From: Burkholderiaceae bacterium
GTDB taxonomy: Bacteria > Pseudomonadota > Gammaproteobacteria > Burkholderiales > Burkholderiaceae_C
Reading direction: 5' to 3'
NCBI GenBank assembly: GCA_016790515.1
Contig: JAEUOY010000053.1
Coordinates: 1-64,000, forward strand
DNA length: 64,000 bases
The notes under the pieces were generated by a model, which was not told the DNA's origin, did no database searches, and saw only the letters and a list, made by a program, of their open reading frames with translations. Shown one piece after another: positions 17,334-27,500 of this stretch. Position 1 is the stretch's first letter. Each line of letters opens with the position of its first letter. A program made the translations under genes and the position numbers.

Positions 17334-18452
17334 ATGACGCCGGATACGCTCTACATCAACGGCAAGTTCACCGCACAGCGCGTCACGGGGGTGCAGCGTG
17401 TCGCGGTCAACCAAGTGCTCGCGATCGACCGCTGCCTGGGTCGGTCCGAAACGGCCTGGCCGGTCGAAGTGGTACTGCTGGTGCCGCCCGGCGCGCCACC
17501 GCTGGCGCTGCAGCGCATCGCCGTTTCGGAGGTGGGCGATCGGCGGCTGCCGCTGCATCTGTGGGAGCAGATCCTGCTGCCGTTCGCGGCCCGGCGGGGT
17601 GTCTTGCTCAATCTCGCTGGTGCGGCGCCGCTGCTGGCCGCCAGGCAGGCCTGTCTGCTGCACGATGCGGTGGTCTTCGATCGACCGCATGCCTACACGG
17701 CAGCATTTCGACTCTGGTACCGGGCCATGTTCAGGCTGCTGCCGCGGCGGCGTGCCTCCTTGTTGACGGTGTCGTCCTTCTCGCGGGAGCGCCTGGCGCT
17801 GCACCTGAACGTCCCGCCGTCGAGCTTCGCGGTCGTGCCCAACGGAGGCGGCCATTTGCGTTCAGTCGAGGGCGACGCCAGCGTGCTGGTGCGCCTCGGG
17901 CTGACAAACGGGGGCTACTTCCTTGCCGTGGGCAGCCGCAACCCGAACAAGAACTTCCGGACGCTGCAACAGGCCTTCGTCGACCTGCCGTCGCGCGATG
18001 TCCGCCTGGTTCTGGTGGGCGGCGACGAGGAGCGCGTGTTTGCCAAGGATACGGCGGCCGATCGAAGCGACGAACGCATCGTTCGCGCCGGGCCGCTTGC
18101 GGACGCCGAACTCAAGGCCCTGTACCAGCACGCCGTCGGCCTGGTGTTCCCCTCCCGCTACGAGGGCTTCGGGCTGCCGCCGGTCGAGGCGATGGACTGT
18201 GGCTGCCCGGTCCTGGCATCGAATGCTGCCGCCATACCCGAGGTCTGCGGCGAAGCCGCCCTGTACTTCGACCCCGCCTCGGCAAGCCAGATGACGGCAG
18301 CCATGCAGCGTGTGCTGGACGAACCGGCATTGCGCGAACGGCTGGTGCGTGCCGGTACCGAGCGGGTCCGGTGTTTCGACTGGGATCGATCGGCGCTGGC
18401 CCTGCTCAGTCACCTCGACTCGGCCAGGCGCGCCACTGGCGGTGCATCATGA
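17334..18452 (+). CDS. Glycosyltransferase family 4 (mannosyltransferase-like)
   Basis: A 372-residue GT-B enzyme. The N-terminus YINGKFTAQRVTGVQRVA is typical of a GT4 subgroup. The C-terminal half has YFLAVGSRNPNKNFRTLQQA, LVFPSRYEGFGLPPVEAMDC with the EGFGLPPVE donor motif, and PEVCGEAALYFDP. It probably adds a hexose or deoxyhexose to the lipid-linked chain. The ATG at 17334 is chosen because the protein family begins there. An upstream in-frame ATG at 17241 would add 31 residues with no family resemblance. Its stop overlaps the next ATG (ATGA). Confidence 0.85.
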   Translation: MTPDTLYINGKFTAQRVTGVQRVAVNQVLAIDRCLGRSETAWPVEVVLLVPPGAPPLALQRIAVSEVGDRRLPLHLWEQILLPFAARRGVLLNLAGAAPLLAARQACLLHDAVVFDRPHAYTAAFRLWYRAMFRLLPRRRASLLTVSSFSRERLALHLNVPPSSFAVVPNGGGHLRSVEGDASVLVRLGLTNGGYFLAVGSRNPNKNFRTLQQAFVDLPSRDVRLVLVGGDEERVFAKDTAADRSDERIVRAGPLADAELKALYQHAVGLVFPSRYEGFGLPPVEAMDCGCPVLASNAAAIPEVCGEAALYFDPASASQMTAAMQRVLDEPALRERLVRAGTERVRCFDWDRSALALLSHLDSARRATGGAS

Positions 18453-19624
18453 GGGTCCTGCAGCTCAGCAAGTTCTATGCGCCGATCCGTGGTGGCATCG
18501 AGACCGTGGCCTGGGAGTTGTCCGAGGGCCTGGCCCGGGCCGGCGTGCGTGCCGACGTGCTGTGTTCCAACCAGCATCGCCTGAACACGCGCGAGCGGTA
18601 CGAAGCCGGCTACGAGGTGCTGCGCGCGGCGTCCTGGGGCATGCTGCTGTCGACTTCGCTGGCGCCGGCGATGGCCCGGCACCTGCGGCGCATCGCAAGC
18701 GACTACGAACTGCTGCACGTGCACATGCCCGACCCGATGGCTGCCATGGCGATCTGGCTGGCCAAGCCGCAGTGTGCGCTGGTGGTGCACTGGCACAGCG
18801 ATGTCATCCGGCAGCGGCGTGCACTGAAGTTGTACGAGCCGCTGCAGCGCTGGTTGCTGCAGCGCGCCGATGCGGTGATTGCCACCAGCCAGCCCTATGC
18901 CGATGCATCGCCGGCGCTGCAGCCCTGGCGCGAGAAGATCGAGGTCATTCCGATCGGCATCAGTGAACGAAGGGAGCAGGCCTGCCACCTGCAGACCGAG
19001 GCGCTTCGGCAGCGCTTCGGGGGTCGGCGCATCGTGTTCTCGCTCGGTCGCATGACCTACTACAAGGGGTTCGACGTGCTGATTCAGGCAGCCCTCGAGT
19101 TGCCCGACGACTGCGTGGTGCTGATCGGTGGCGACGGCGAAATGCTGGCCCACAACCGTGCCCTGGTGGAAAGCCTCGGCCTGGCCGACAAGGTCCACCT
19201 GCTCGGACACGTCAACGATGGCGAACTGCCCAGCCACTATGCCGCGTGCGAGGTGTTCTGCATGTCGTCGACGGTGCGTTCGGAGGCTTATGGCGTGGCG
19301 ATGGTCGAGGCCATGGCCATGGGCAAGCCCATCGTCGCCACCGACATCGTCGGCTCCGGCGTGCCCTGGGTCAATCGCGATGGCCACACCGGCTACAACG
19401 TGCCGGTTCGCCAACCGGCGGCGCTGGCGGCGGCGCTGCGCCGGTTGCTGTCCGACTCGACGCTGCGGCAACGCATGGGCGAGGCGGCGCGCCATCGATA
19501 CCAGCAGAGCTTCAACGCAACGCAGATGACCCATCGCACACTGGCGCTGTATCAGCGCCTCCTGGCGCCAGCTTCTGGCGCCCCCAGCGAGAGACTCGAC
19601 GAGCGCCTGAATTGGATCCGATGA
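18449..19624 (+). CDS. Glycosyltransferase family 4
   Basis: A 391-residue GT-B glycosyltransferase. MRVLQLSKFYAPIRGGIETV is the classical GT4 start with the glycine loop. LLHVHMPDPMAAMAI and VVHWHSDVIRQRRALK follow in the acceptor half. The donor half has RIVFSLGRMTYYKGFDVLI and the EAYGVAMVEAMAMGKPIVAT motif, with the two Glu of EX7E. This subgroup contains mannosyl- and galactosyl-transferases of exopolysaccharide loci. It is coupled on both sides by ATGA overlaps and directly precedes the export genes. Confidence 0.87.
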   Translation: MRVLQLSKFYAPIRGGIETVAWELSEGLARAGVRADVLCSNQHRLNTRERYEAGYEVLRAASWGMLLSTSLAPAMARHLRRIASDYELLHVHMPDPMAAMAIWLAKPQCALVVHWHSDVIRQRRALKLYEPLQRWLLQRADAVIATSQPYADASPALQPWREKIEVIPIGISERREQACHLQTEALRQRFGGRRIVFSLGRMTYYKGFDVLIQAALELPDDCVVLIGGDGEMLAHNRALVESLGLADKVHLLGHVNDGELPSHYAACEVFCMSSTVRSEAYGVAMVEAMAMGKPIVATDIVGSGVPWVNRDGHTGYNVPVRQPAALAAALRRLLSDSTLRQRMGEAARHRYQQSFNATQMTHRTLALYQRLLAPASGAPSERLDERLNWIR

Positions 19625-20763
19625 ACTCCTCGCGTCCGGGGCAGGCTCCGAACGCCCCGTCGCCGACGAGGCGCCTTCTACGCCGGCTGGACGGCGTCTT
19701 CTTGCTCTCGGTCGTGCTGCCGACGCTGCTGGCGGCGCTGTACTTCGGGGCGATCGCTTCGGACGTGTACATATCGGAATCCAGGTTCGTCGTGCGAAAC
19801 CCCCAGCGCGACAGCCAGTCCGGTCTGGGCGCGCTGCTGCAAGGGTCCAGCTTCACGCGATCGCAGGACGACACCTACTCGGTGCATGACTACGTTCGAT
19901 CACGGGACGCGCTGCGCGAACTGGATGAAAGGCTCGGGTTGCGTGCGGCATATACCCGGGCCGAGATCAGCCTGATCGATCGATTCCCGGGCCTGGATTG
20001 GGACGACAGCTTCGAGGCCTTCTACCGCTACTACCAGAAGCAGGTGGGCGTCGACTACGACAGCACCTCGTCGATCTCGGTGCTCAGGGTGCGGGCTTTC
20101 ACCGCAGACGATGCCCGCAACATCAACGACATGCTGCTCAGCATGGGCGAGCGGCTGGTCAACAACCTCAACATCCGCAGCCGTCAGGACCTGATCGAAG
20201 TGGCTCAGTCCGAGGTGCGGCTGGCCGAGGCAAGGGCCAAGGCCGCGGCGCTGGCGTTGTCGGAGTTCCGCAGTGACCGCGCCGTGTTCGACCCCACGGC
20301 CCAGTCGGCGCTGCAGCTGCAGGGCATCGCGAAGATCCAGGAGGAACTGCTGGCCACCGAGACCCAACTCGCGCAGATCCGGCAGGTGGCGCCCAGCAAC
20401 CCTCAGGTCGCCGTGCTGGCCAGCCGTGCCGAGGGGCTGCGCAAGTCGATAGCGGCCGAGACCGGCAAGGTGATCGGCGACAAGCGCTCGCTGACCGGAA
20501 AGGCACCGGACTATGACCGGCTGGCACTGGAAAAGAGCTTCGCCGACCGCCAGCTCGGCAGCGCGCTGGCCTCGCTGGAGCTGGCGCGCGGCGAAGCCAG
20601 CCGCAAACAGCTCTACCTCGAGCGGCTGGTGCAGCCCAACCTGCCCGACAGCGCGGTGGAACCCAGGCGCACCCGCTCGACCTTGGTGGTGTTCGTGCTC
20701 GCGCTGATGGTCTGGGCCGTGCTGCGGCTGGTGCTGGCAAGCATCCGCGAGCATGCCGACTGA
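19621..20763 (+). CDS. kpsE: Capsule export inner-membrane/periplasmic protein (KpsE/BexC/CtrB type, PCP-3)
   Basis: A 380-residue polysaccharide co-polymerase-like protein without a kinase domain. One membrane segment lies near the N-terminus (VFLLSVVLPTLLAALYFGAI, about 30-50) and one at the C-terminus (STLVVFVLALMVWAVLRLV). Between them is a long periplasmic part rich in coiled coil (about 190-345) with VYISESRFVVR after the first membrane segment, as in KpsE/CtrB. It links the KpsMT ABC transporter to the outer-membrane OPX lipoprotein, here encoded at 53.5-54.7 kb. The order E-M-T with short overlaps supports one export module. Confidence 0.87.
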   Translation: MNSSRPGQAPNAPSPTRRLLRRLDGVFLLSVVLPTLLAALYFGAIASDVYISESRFVVRNPQRDSQSGLGALLQGSSFTRSQDDTYSVHDYVRSRDALRELDERLGLRAAYTRAEISLIDRFPGLDWDDSFEAFYRYYQKQVGVDYDSTSSISVLRVRAFTADDARNINDMLLSMGERLVNNLNIRSRQDLIEVAQSEVRLAEARAKAAALALSEFRSDRAVFDPTAQSALQLQGIAKIQEELLATETQLAQIRQVAPSNPQVAVLASRAEGLRKSIAAETGKVIGDKRSLTGKAPDYDRLALEKSFADRQLGSALASLELARGEASRKQLYLERLVQPNLPDSAVEPRRTRSTLVVFVLALMVWAVLRLVLASIREHAD

Positions 20764-21571
20764 GCTGCCGCTGCCGGCGCCGGTGGTCGTGCCGCTTCGG
20801 CATGCCCTGGCGATCCAGCGCCGCGTGATCTGGGCGCTGCTGATGCGCGAGGTCATCACGCGATTCGGCCGGCGCAATCTGGGTGTGCTGTGGCTGCTCG
20901 GCGAGCCGATGCTCTTCACCGTGGGTGTGGCGGCCCTGTGGATCGCCGCCGGGCTGCACGGCGGCAAGGGCGTCAACATCGTCGTCTTCGCGATCACCGG
21001 CTACTCGTCCGTGCTGGTCTGGCGCAACACGGTCTCGCGCTGCACCCATGCGATCCAGCAGAACTTCAACCTGCTCTATCACCGCGGCGTGCGGGTGATC
21101 GATGTGCTGCTGACGCGCGTCCTCCTGGAGCTGGGTGGCGCGAGCGGGTCCTTCCTGGTGCTGAGCTGCATTGCCCTGGGGGGCGAGTGGATCGAGGCGC
21201 CCGCGGATCTGGCGCGGGTGCTGATCGGCTGGGCCATGCTGGCCTGGCTGGCGCTCGGCCTGGGCCTGACGGTCGGCGCGCTCAGCGGCCTCAGCGACCT
21301 TGTCGAGCGCATCTGGCATCCGTTGGCCTACCTGTTGTTCCCGTTGTCGGGCGCAGCGTTCCTCGCCGATTGGCTGCCCGCGGCCGCTCGCGAGGTCATC
21401 ATGTACCTGCCGATGGTGCACGGCATCGAGTACATCCGTTCCGGCTGGTATGGTCCCGTGATGCACTTCCACCACGATCTGGGCTACATGGCGGTGGTCA
21501 ATCTCGCGCTGCTGCTCAGTGGCCTGTGGTTGACCCGGTATGCAGCCGTGCGGGTCGGCTCGGGAGGCTGA
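20753..21571 (+). CDS. kpsM: Capsular polysaccharide ABC transporter permease (KpsM/BexB type)
   Basis: A 272-residue ABC-2 type permease with about six membrane segments. The pattern RRVIWALLMREVITRFGRRNLG at the N-terminus and FSGLFPLSGAAF-like LLFPLSGAAFLADWLP near residue 200 fit KpsM/BexB/CtrC. It moves the finished, lipid-linked polysaccharide across the inner membrane using energy from the KpsT-like ATPase encoded next. The ATG lies 11 bases inside the end of kpsE, so translation is probably coupled. Confidence 0.88.
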   Translation: MPTELPLPAPVVVPLRHALAIQRRVIWALLMREVITRFGRRNLGVLWLLGEPMLFTVGVAALWIAAGLHGGKGVNIVVFAITGYSSVLVWRNTVSRCTHAIQQNFNLLYHRGVRVIDVLLTRVLLELGGASGSFLVLSCIALGGEWIEAPADLARVLIGWAMLAWLALGLGLTVGALSGLSDLVERIWHPLAYLLFPLSGAAFLADWLPAAAREVIMYLPMVHGIEYIRSGWYGPVMHFHHDLGYMAVVNLALLLSGLWLTRYAAVRVGSGG

Positions 21572-21576
21572 GCGCG

Positions 21577-22269
21577 GTGCTGGCGGTCGAGAACCTGACG
21601 AAGGTCTACCCCACGCGCAGTGGGCCGCGCACGGTGCTCGATCGGGTGGGTCTGCGGCTGGAGCGCGGTGCCAACCTGGGCATCCTCGGGCGCAACGGCG
21701 CCGGCAAGTCGACCCTGATCCGGCTGCTGGCCGGCGCCGAAAGGCCGACCTCCGGACGCATCCATCGCGGCATGAGCGTTTCGTGGCCGTTGGCCTTCGG
21801 CGGTGCATTCCAGCCGCACCTCACCGGGCTGGACAACCTCAAGTTCGTCTGCCGGGTCTACGGGGTGCACTGGCGCGAGAAGCTGCCGTTCGTGGACGAC
21901 TTCACCGAGCTGGGCAGCTGGCTGCGCGAACCGGTGGCGCACTATTCGCACGGCATGGTCACCCGGCTGGCGTTTGCGCTGTCGATGGCGATCGAGTTCG
22001 ACTGCTTCCTGATCGACGAGGCCATGGTGGTGGGCGACAAGCGCTTCCACGACCGGTGCCACTTCGAGCTGTTCCAGAAACGCCGTGATCGCGCCTTCGT
22101 GCTGGTCAGCCACGATGCCAACGTGATACGGCTCTATTGCCAACGGGCCTGTGTGCTGCAACAGGGCCGCTTGGTGGAGTTTCCGTCGGTCGACGACGCC
22201 TATGCATCCTACGATGCGACAGGTCCGGTGGTGACCGGGCAATCCGCCGGTGCCGCCGATGTCCGCTGA
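21577..22269 (+). CDS. kpsT: Capsular polysaccharide ABC transporter ATP-binding protein (KpsT/BexA type)
   Basis: A 230-residue ATPase. Walker A is GRNGAGKST (residues 38-46), the signature is the KpsT-like YSHGM (123-127), Walker B ends in FLIDE with Glu148, and LVSHD holds the switch His. The short form lacks the C-terminal carbohydrate-binding domain found in Wzt proteins that sense a capped O-antigen end, so this is the capsule type. The GTG at 21577 is chosen with a GGAGG about 10 bases before it. The end overlaps the next glycosyltransferase by 11 bases. Confidence 0.9.
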   Translation: MLAVENLTKVYPTRSGPRTVLDRVGLRLERGANLGILGRNGAGKSTLIRLLAGAERPTSGRIHRGMSVSWPLAFGGAFQPHLTGLDNLKFVCRVYGVHWREKLPFVDDFTELGSWLREPVAHYSHGMVTRLAFALSMAIEFDCFLIDEAMVVGDKRFHDRCHFELFQKRRDRAFVLVSHDANVIRLYCQRACVLQQGRLVEFPSVDDAYASYDATGPVVTGQSAGAADVR

Positions 22270-23788
22270 AGACGACGCGATGGCGTTGCGCATCCTGCTG
22301 GAGATGCGGCCGGCACTCGACGGCCATGGCGGCATCCCCCAGGAGACGCGGCTGCTGTTCCGCGAGCTGAGTTCGCTGCAGGGTGTCCGCGTCGAAGGCC
22401 TGTTGCAGAGCAGCAGCCGCATGCTTGCGCGCGGATTGCCCGCCGACGAATCCAAGCTGAAGCGTCTCTCGCTCGACCGGCGCATCGACCGCCTGGCCCG
22501 TGTCGTGGTCGCGCTGGAACGCGGCGCCGAGAGGAGCAACCGGCTGATGCGGCTCTGGCAGGCTGCGTGCACCTTGTCGGCCACCGGCTCGATGCTGGTC
22601 GAGGCGGCCATGGGTCGTCGCCAGGCACTGGGCCGATTCGAGGCCGGATCGTTTCGCGACTTCGTCTGGCGGGCCTTGTTCGCCAGGACGCTCGAGCCGA
22701 CCCACCTGGACACCGTCACGGATGCCGGGTACCGCGTGGCGCGGCTTCCCTGGTCCGCCCAGCACTTCGCCGGCCTGCTCACGCGCCGTCTGGGGCACGC
22801 GCTGTACCCGATGCTCGACACGACCGAATACGACATCCTGATCGCCGAGACGCCTTACCCGGGCCGGGTGCCCGCCGGCACCCGGATGGTCGTGCGCTAC
22901 CACGATGCGATCCCGCTCCTGATGCCGCACACGATCTCGAACAAGGCCCATCACCAGGCGTCGCACTACGAGGCGCTGCGGCGCAACGTCCGCGACGGCG
23001 CCTGGTTCGCCTGCGTGTCGGAGGCGACGCGGCGCGACCTGTTGTCGATCTTCCCGCAGGCGGCGTCCAGGGCCGTGACGATCCCCAACATCGTCTCGGA
23101 GGCGTATCGCGACGAGCCCTCGTCGCCCGAGCGGGTCGCGGCCATCCTCCACACCCGAAGCAACGACCGCGTCGTCAGGCGCGCACGGGCATTGGCGCCT
23201 CGCTCGGCATCGCTGACGGTCGGCACCGCCGGATCGGTCGACTACCTGCTGATGGTGTCGACGATAGAGCCGCGAAAGAACCATCTCAGCCTGCTCGCGG
23301 CCTGGGAGCAGTTGCGAGCCGAAGGGCGTACCGGGCTGCAACTGGTGTTGGTGGGCATGCTCGGCTGGCAGAGCAAGGGCATCCTGCGCAAGCTCCTGCC
23401 CTGGGTCGCCCGTGGCGGCGTGCATGTGCTCGACGAAGTGCCCACATCCGAGATGCGAACGCTGTACCGGCATGCGCTCGTCACCGTCTGTCCCAGCTTC
23501 GGCGAGGGCTTCGGTTTCTCCGGCGTGGAGGCGATGCGATGCGGTGGCATCGTGGCTGCCTCCGACCTGCCGGTGCACCGCGAGGTGTACGCAGATGCTG
23601 CCGAGTACTTCGATCCCTATGCAGTGGCCGATCTCGTGCAGTCCGTGCGTCGACTGATCGACCCGGACAGCACCGCTCGGCGCGAGGCACTGGCACGGCG
23701 CGGTGCCGCGGTGGCGAGCCGCTACGAGGCGGCGGCGGTGCTGCCGCAGTGGCAGCGCTTCCTGCAGCAGGTCGGGCGGGCCGCATGA
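22259..23788 (+). CDS. Glycosyltransferase family 4, long form
   Basis: A 509-residue glycosyltransferase. LRILLEMRPALDGHGGIPQETR is the start typical of GT4 enzymes of the WbcX-like group, with the glycine loop. A long insert of about 100 residues with low family similarity follows. The donor half has YLLMVSTIEPRKNHLSLLAA and CPSFGEGFGFSGVEAMRCGG, with the EGFGFSGVE motif. The donor sugar is unknown. Possible starts are GTG 22250, ATG 22259 and ATG 22280; no Shine-Dalgarno decides between them, and ATG 22259 is listed. It follows kpsT with overlap. Confidence 0.82.
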   Translation: MSAEDDAMALRILLEMRPALDGHGGIPQETRLLFRELSSLQGVRVEGLLQSSSRMLARGLPADESKLKRLSLDRRIDRLARVVVALERGAERSNRLMRLWQAACTLSATGSMLVEAAMGRRQALGRFEAGSFRDFVWRALFARTLEPTHLDTVTDAGYRVARLPWSAQHFAGLLTRRLGHALYPMLDTTEYDILIAETPYPGRVPAGTRMVVRYHDAIPLLMPHTISNKAHHQASHYEALRRNVRDGAWFACVSEATRRDLLSIFPQAASRAVTIPNIVSEAYRDEPSSPERVAAILHTRSNDRVVRRARALAPRSASLTVGTAGSVDYLLMVSTIEPRKNHLSLLAAWEQLRAEGRTGLQLVLVGMLGWQSKGILRKLLPWVARGGVHVLDEVPTSEMRTLYRHALVTVCPSFGEGFGFSGVEAMRCGGIVAASDLPVHREVYADAAEYFDPYAVADLVQSVRRLIDPDSTARREALARRGAAVASRYEAAAVLPQWQRFLQQVGRAA

Positions 23789-23827
23789 GCGGGCGGCGAC
23801 CTGCGTTTCTCCGACGACAATCACCGC

Positions 23828-24553
23828 ATGTCGAACAAACCCACTGACGCCTCCGTGGCGCGCAGCCTCGACGACCTGCTGGCCCGGGACGGTGCTGACT
23901 TCGTGCGCGCCGCCTATCGGACGCTGCTGCGGCGCGATCCCGACCCTGGCGGCCTGGTCGCCTATCTGACGCGCCTCAATCAAGGTGTCTCGAAGCAGCA
24001 GTTGCTGGACGAACTTCGCGCGTCGCCCGAAGGCCGCAGCTGCGATGTGCGGCTCGACGGCTGGGTCGGCATGCCCGGCATGGCGCCGGGCGAAGATGCA
24101 CTCGACCGCCTGCTGTGCCTGCGGGGCGAGACCTTCGTGCGTCAGGCCTACAGGCTGTTGCTCGACCGCGAGGCCGATGCCGAGGGCCTGAGGTTCTACA
24201 GCCAGCAGATCGAGAGGGGCGTGGCGGCAGGCCGCGTGCTGGCCGAGATCGCGTCGTCCGACGAGTACCTCCGCCGCAACAAACCGGTGCCCGGGCTGCA
24301 ACAGTTCATTCGCCGGCATCGACCGCTGCAACAGCCGCTGGCGCAGAAGCTGTTGCGCCTGCTTCGCCCCGGCAAGGCAGTCACCGCCGACTTGCCCTCG
24401 ACGCCGTTGCCGCCACCGGCAACCACCGACCGGGCCGCCGGGCCGGCGCCGCTCGCCGACCCCGCCGAGCCTCGCGCGCGGCCACTCAACCCCGCTCGCG
24501 CGATCCTGACGAGCCTGCCCGAGCCCCAGTGGCCGGCCTCGACCTCGAATTGA
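23828..24553 (+). CDS. DUF4214 domain protein (two repeats)
   Basis: A 241-residue protein with two DUF4214-type helical units: FVRAAYRTLLRRDPDPGGLV (about residues 24-43) and FVRQAYRLLLDREADAEGLR (about 105-124). Each is followed by a helix ending in an LL.EL/VLAEIASSDEY pattern. The C-terminal 70 residues are proline- and alanine-rich, probably disordered. DUF4214 is found beside glycosyltransferases and in RTX or surface proteins, and its role is not established. No signal peptide is seen, so it may act in the cytoplasm with the two giant glycosyltransferases encoded next. The stop shares one base with the next ATG. Confidence 0.75.
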   Translation: MSNKPTDASVARSLDDLLARDGADFVRAAYRTLLRRDPDPGGLVAYLTRLNQGVSKQQLLDELRASPEGRSCDVRLDGWVGMPGMAPGEDALDRLLCLRGETFVRQAYRLLLDREADAEGLRFYSQQIERGVAAGRVLAEIASSDEYLRRNKPVPGLQQFIRRHRPLQQPLAQKLLRLLRPGKAVTADLPSTPLPPPATTDRAAGPAPLADPAEPRARPLNPARAILTSLPEPQWPASTSN

Positions 24554-27500
24554 TGATGAGTTCCCACGCCGCGATCACCATCGTTTCGAAGAACTACTTC
24601 GCCTTCGCACGCACGCTGGCCGAGAGCTACCTGCGGCATCACCCTGACCATGAGTTCCTGATCGTGCTGGTCGACCGCGCCGATGGCCTGGTGCCGGCGC
24701 GGCTGGACTGCGGTGCCGAGATCATCGAGTTGGCAGCGTTCCGGCTGCCCGATATCGGCCGGATGATCTATCGCTACTCGATCATGGAGCTGAACACGGC
24801 GGTCAAGCCGTTCGTGATGGCCGACCTCTTCGAGCGCCGCGGCTACGAGACGCTGCTCTACATCGATCCGGACATCTGGGTCTTCGCGCCGCTGGACGAG
24901 GTGGTCCGGTCGCTCGGCGAGGCGTCCATCGTGCTGATCCCGCACATTCGCCGACCTTACTTCGACGACTCGAACCCGTCGGACACGGCCATCCTGCAGA
25001 GCGGCACCTACAACCTGGGCTTCCTGGGGCTGCGGCGTGGCGCCAGCAGCGCCCGTCTGCTCGACTGGTGGATGAGCAAGCTCCATCGCGACTGCGTGGT
25101 CGACATTGCCAACGGCCTGTTCGTCGACCAGAAGTGGATGGACCTGGTGCCGGGCTTCTTTCCCGATCACCGCATCGTCTACCACCCCGGCTACAACGCC
25201 GCCTACTGGAACCTTCACGAGCGGCCGATCGGCCGCGCCGGCGGGCAATGGCAGGCCGGCGGCGAGCCCCTGGTGTTCTTTCACTTCTCGGGCTACCTGC
25301 CCTATGCGCCCGATACCTTGTCGAAGCACCAGGACCGCCACCGGCTGCGCGACCTGCCGGCCCTGCGCCAGCTCACCGACGCCTACGCCGATGCGCTGTT
25401 GGCCAATGGCTACGAGATCAGCAGCACCTGGCCCTATGCCTTCGGCCGCCTGACCAATGGCGTGACATTGCCGCTGGACCTGGTGGCCAGGGCCATGCGC
25501 CGCGCCGCCGAACTGGATCTGCCGGTGCCTTGCCCGGTCACCGAGGCCGATGCCTTCTGTCGGTTCCTGATGTCGCGCGGCGCCGTGCCGGAGCGTCCCG
25601 ACGTCGTCCTGTTGTGGGACGTCCTGCTGGAACTGCGCGGCGACTTGCGCAAGGCATTTCCGCAGGCCGGTATCGACAGTGACGATGCGGCCTTTCGCAT
25701 GTGGCTGGCGTCGAGCGGCGTGCACGAGCATCGGATTGCCGACCTGATGCCGTTCGAGCAGGGGCAGCGACCGCTCGACATGGTGCAACTGACCGTCGAG
25801 CGCCTGCAGCAGCGCCGCGAACTCGGCGTGCTCGACGCGATCGGAGACCCGTGGCGGGATCCGTCCGCATTCGACGGCTTCATGACCTGGCTCGAGGCCG
25901 AAGGCGTCGATCGTCTGGATCTGCCGGCGGCCGAATTGCACCGGCTGCGCGCCGCGCGTGGCGGGGTCGGGCGAATCCTGCACCTGTACTTCCTGCGTGC
26001 CGATCTGCAGCGGGCCTATCCCGATCTCGCCGAGGCGGGCCAGCGCCAGGCACTGATCGACTGGTTGCGCCGCGAGCAGCAGCGTGTCGAGCTCGCACCC
26101 GACGAGATCTCGATGTTCGAGCAATGGTCTGCCCGGCACCCCGACCTGTTGGCGCGAATGCGCGTCCTCTACCTGCACCGCGGTCAGTCGCGGCGGTCCG
26201 AACCGAACCTGTACGACCTGGACTCGCGGCGATTCGAGCTGGGCAGTGCGATGCCCGGCGAGGCGCTGTTGGACTGGCTGGCCGACGAGCCGGCGATCAC
26301 CGAGGTCGACCACTACCGGCTTCGCTTCGGGGTCGACCGGGCGCCGCTTGCCGACTTCAGCCGGGTCAGTGTTCCCGGGCTCGAGCCGAGCCGCAACTTC
26401 GCGTTCGTCAAGCGCCTGCGCCAGGCCTTGGCCGAGGATGCACAGGCAGCCCCGGTCATCAACCTGGCGGGCTACTTCAGCGCGCCCACCGGCATGGGCG
26501 AATCGGGCCGCAGCCTGCACAACACCTTCGTCGCCGCCGACCTGGCCTGCCGACCGGTCACGCTGCCCCATGCGCACTCGCGTGGCGGCCAGTGGCCGGC
26601 GACGGCGGCCATGTTCGGTTGGCCGGCGGCTCATGCGGACCTGGCGGTGACCGTGGCCAACGCCGACGTCATCGAGGACCTGGAGGCCTTCCTGCCCGGC
26701 TCGTTCTGGGGCCGCCACAACGCCGGCTACTGGGTCTGGGAGACCGAAGCGCTGCCCGTCGCGATGGCGCGCGCGCAGCGACGTTTCGACGCGATCTGGA
26801 CACCCAGTCGACACTCGGCGCGTGCGATCGCTGGCGCGGTCGATCGAGCCGTTCACGTGCTGCCGCATGTATTGGACTTCGACGCCATCGACGCCGCGCG
26901 CCCCGATCGGGCGCGCTTCGGACTGCCCGGCGACGGGCTGGTCTTCGGCTTCGCGTTCGACCCGCGCAGCCAGTTGGAGCGAAAGAACGTGCTGGGCCTG
27001 GTGCGAGCCTTCCAGGCGGCTTTCCGCCCCGACGACCGCTGCTGGCTGGTGCTCAAGGTCAATTCGACCCGACACGCCTCGTTCGAGTTCGACCGCGTGA
27101 TCGGCGAAGCGGCCAGCGACCGCGTGCTGGTGCTCGATGGCATTCTCGACCGGATCGCGACCTTCGCATTTCTCAAGTCGCTCGATGCCTACGTGTCGCT
27201 GCACCGCGCCGAGGGATTCGGCCTGACCTGTGCCGAGGCCATGGCCTGCGCAGTGCCGGTGGTGGCCAGTGCCTACTCGGGCAATCTGGATTTCATGACC
27301 GCGGACAACAGCCTGCTGGTCAGCACGCCGGTGGTCGAGACCGAGCGTCCGTACGGCCCTTATCCGGCCGGTACCCGCTGGGGTGACCCGGACCAGGCGG
27401 CTGCGGTCGTCGAACTGCGTCGCCTGAAGGACGAGGCGCTGCGCCGCCAGCTCGGCCAGGCCGGCCGACAATCCGTGCGCGCCCAGCTGCACCCGAGTGT

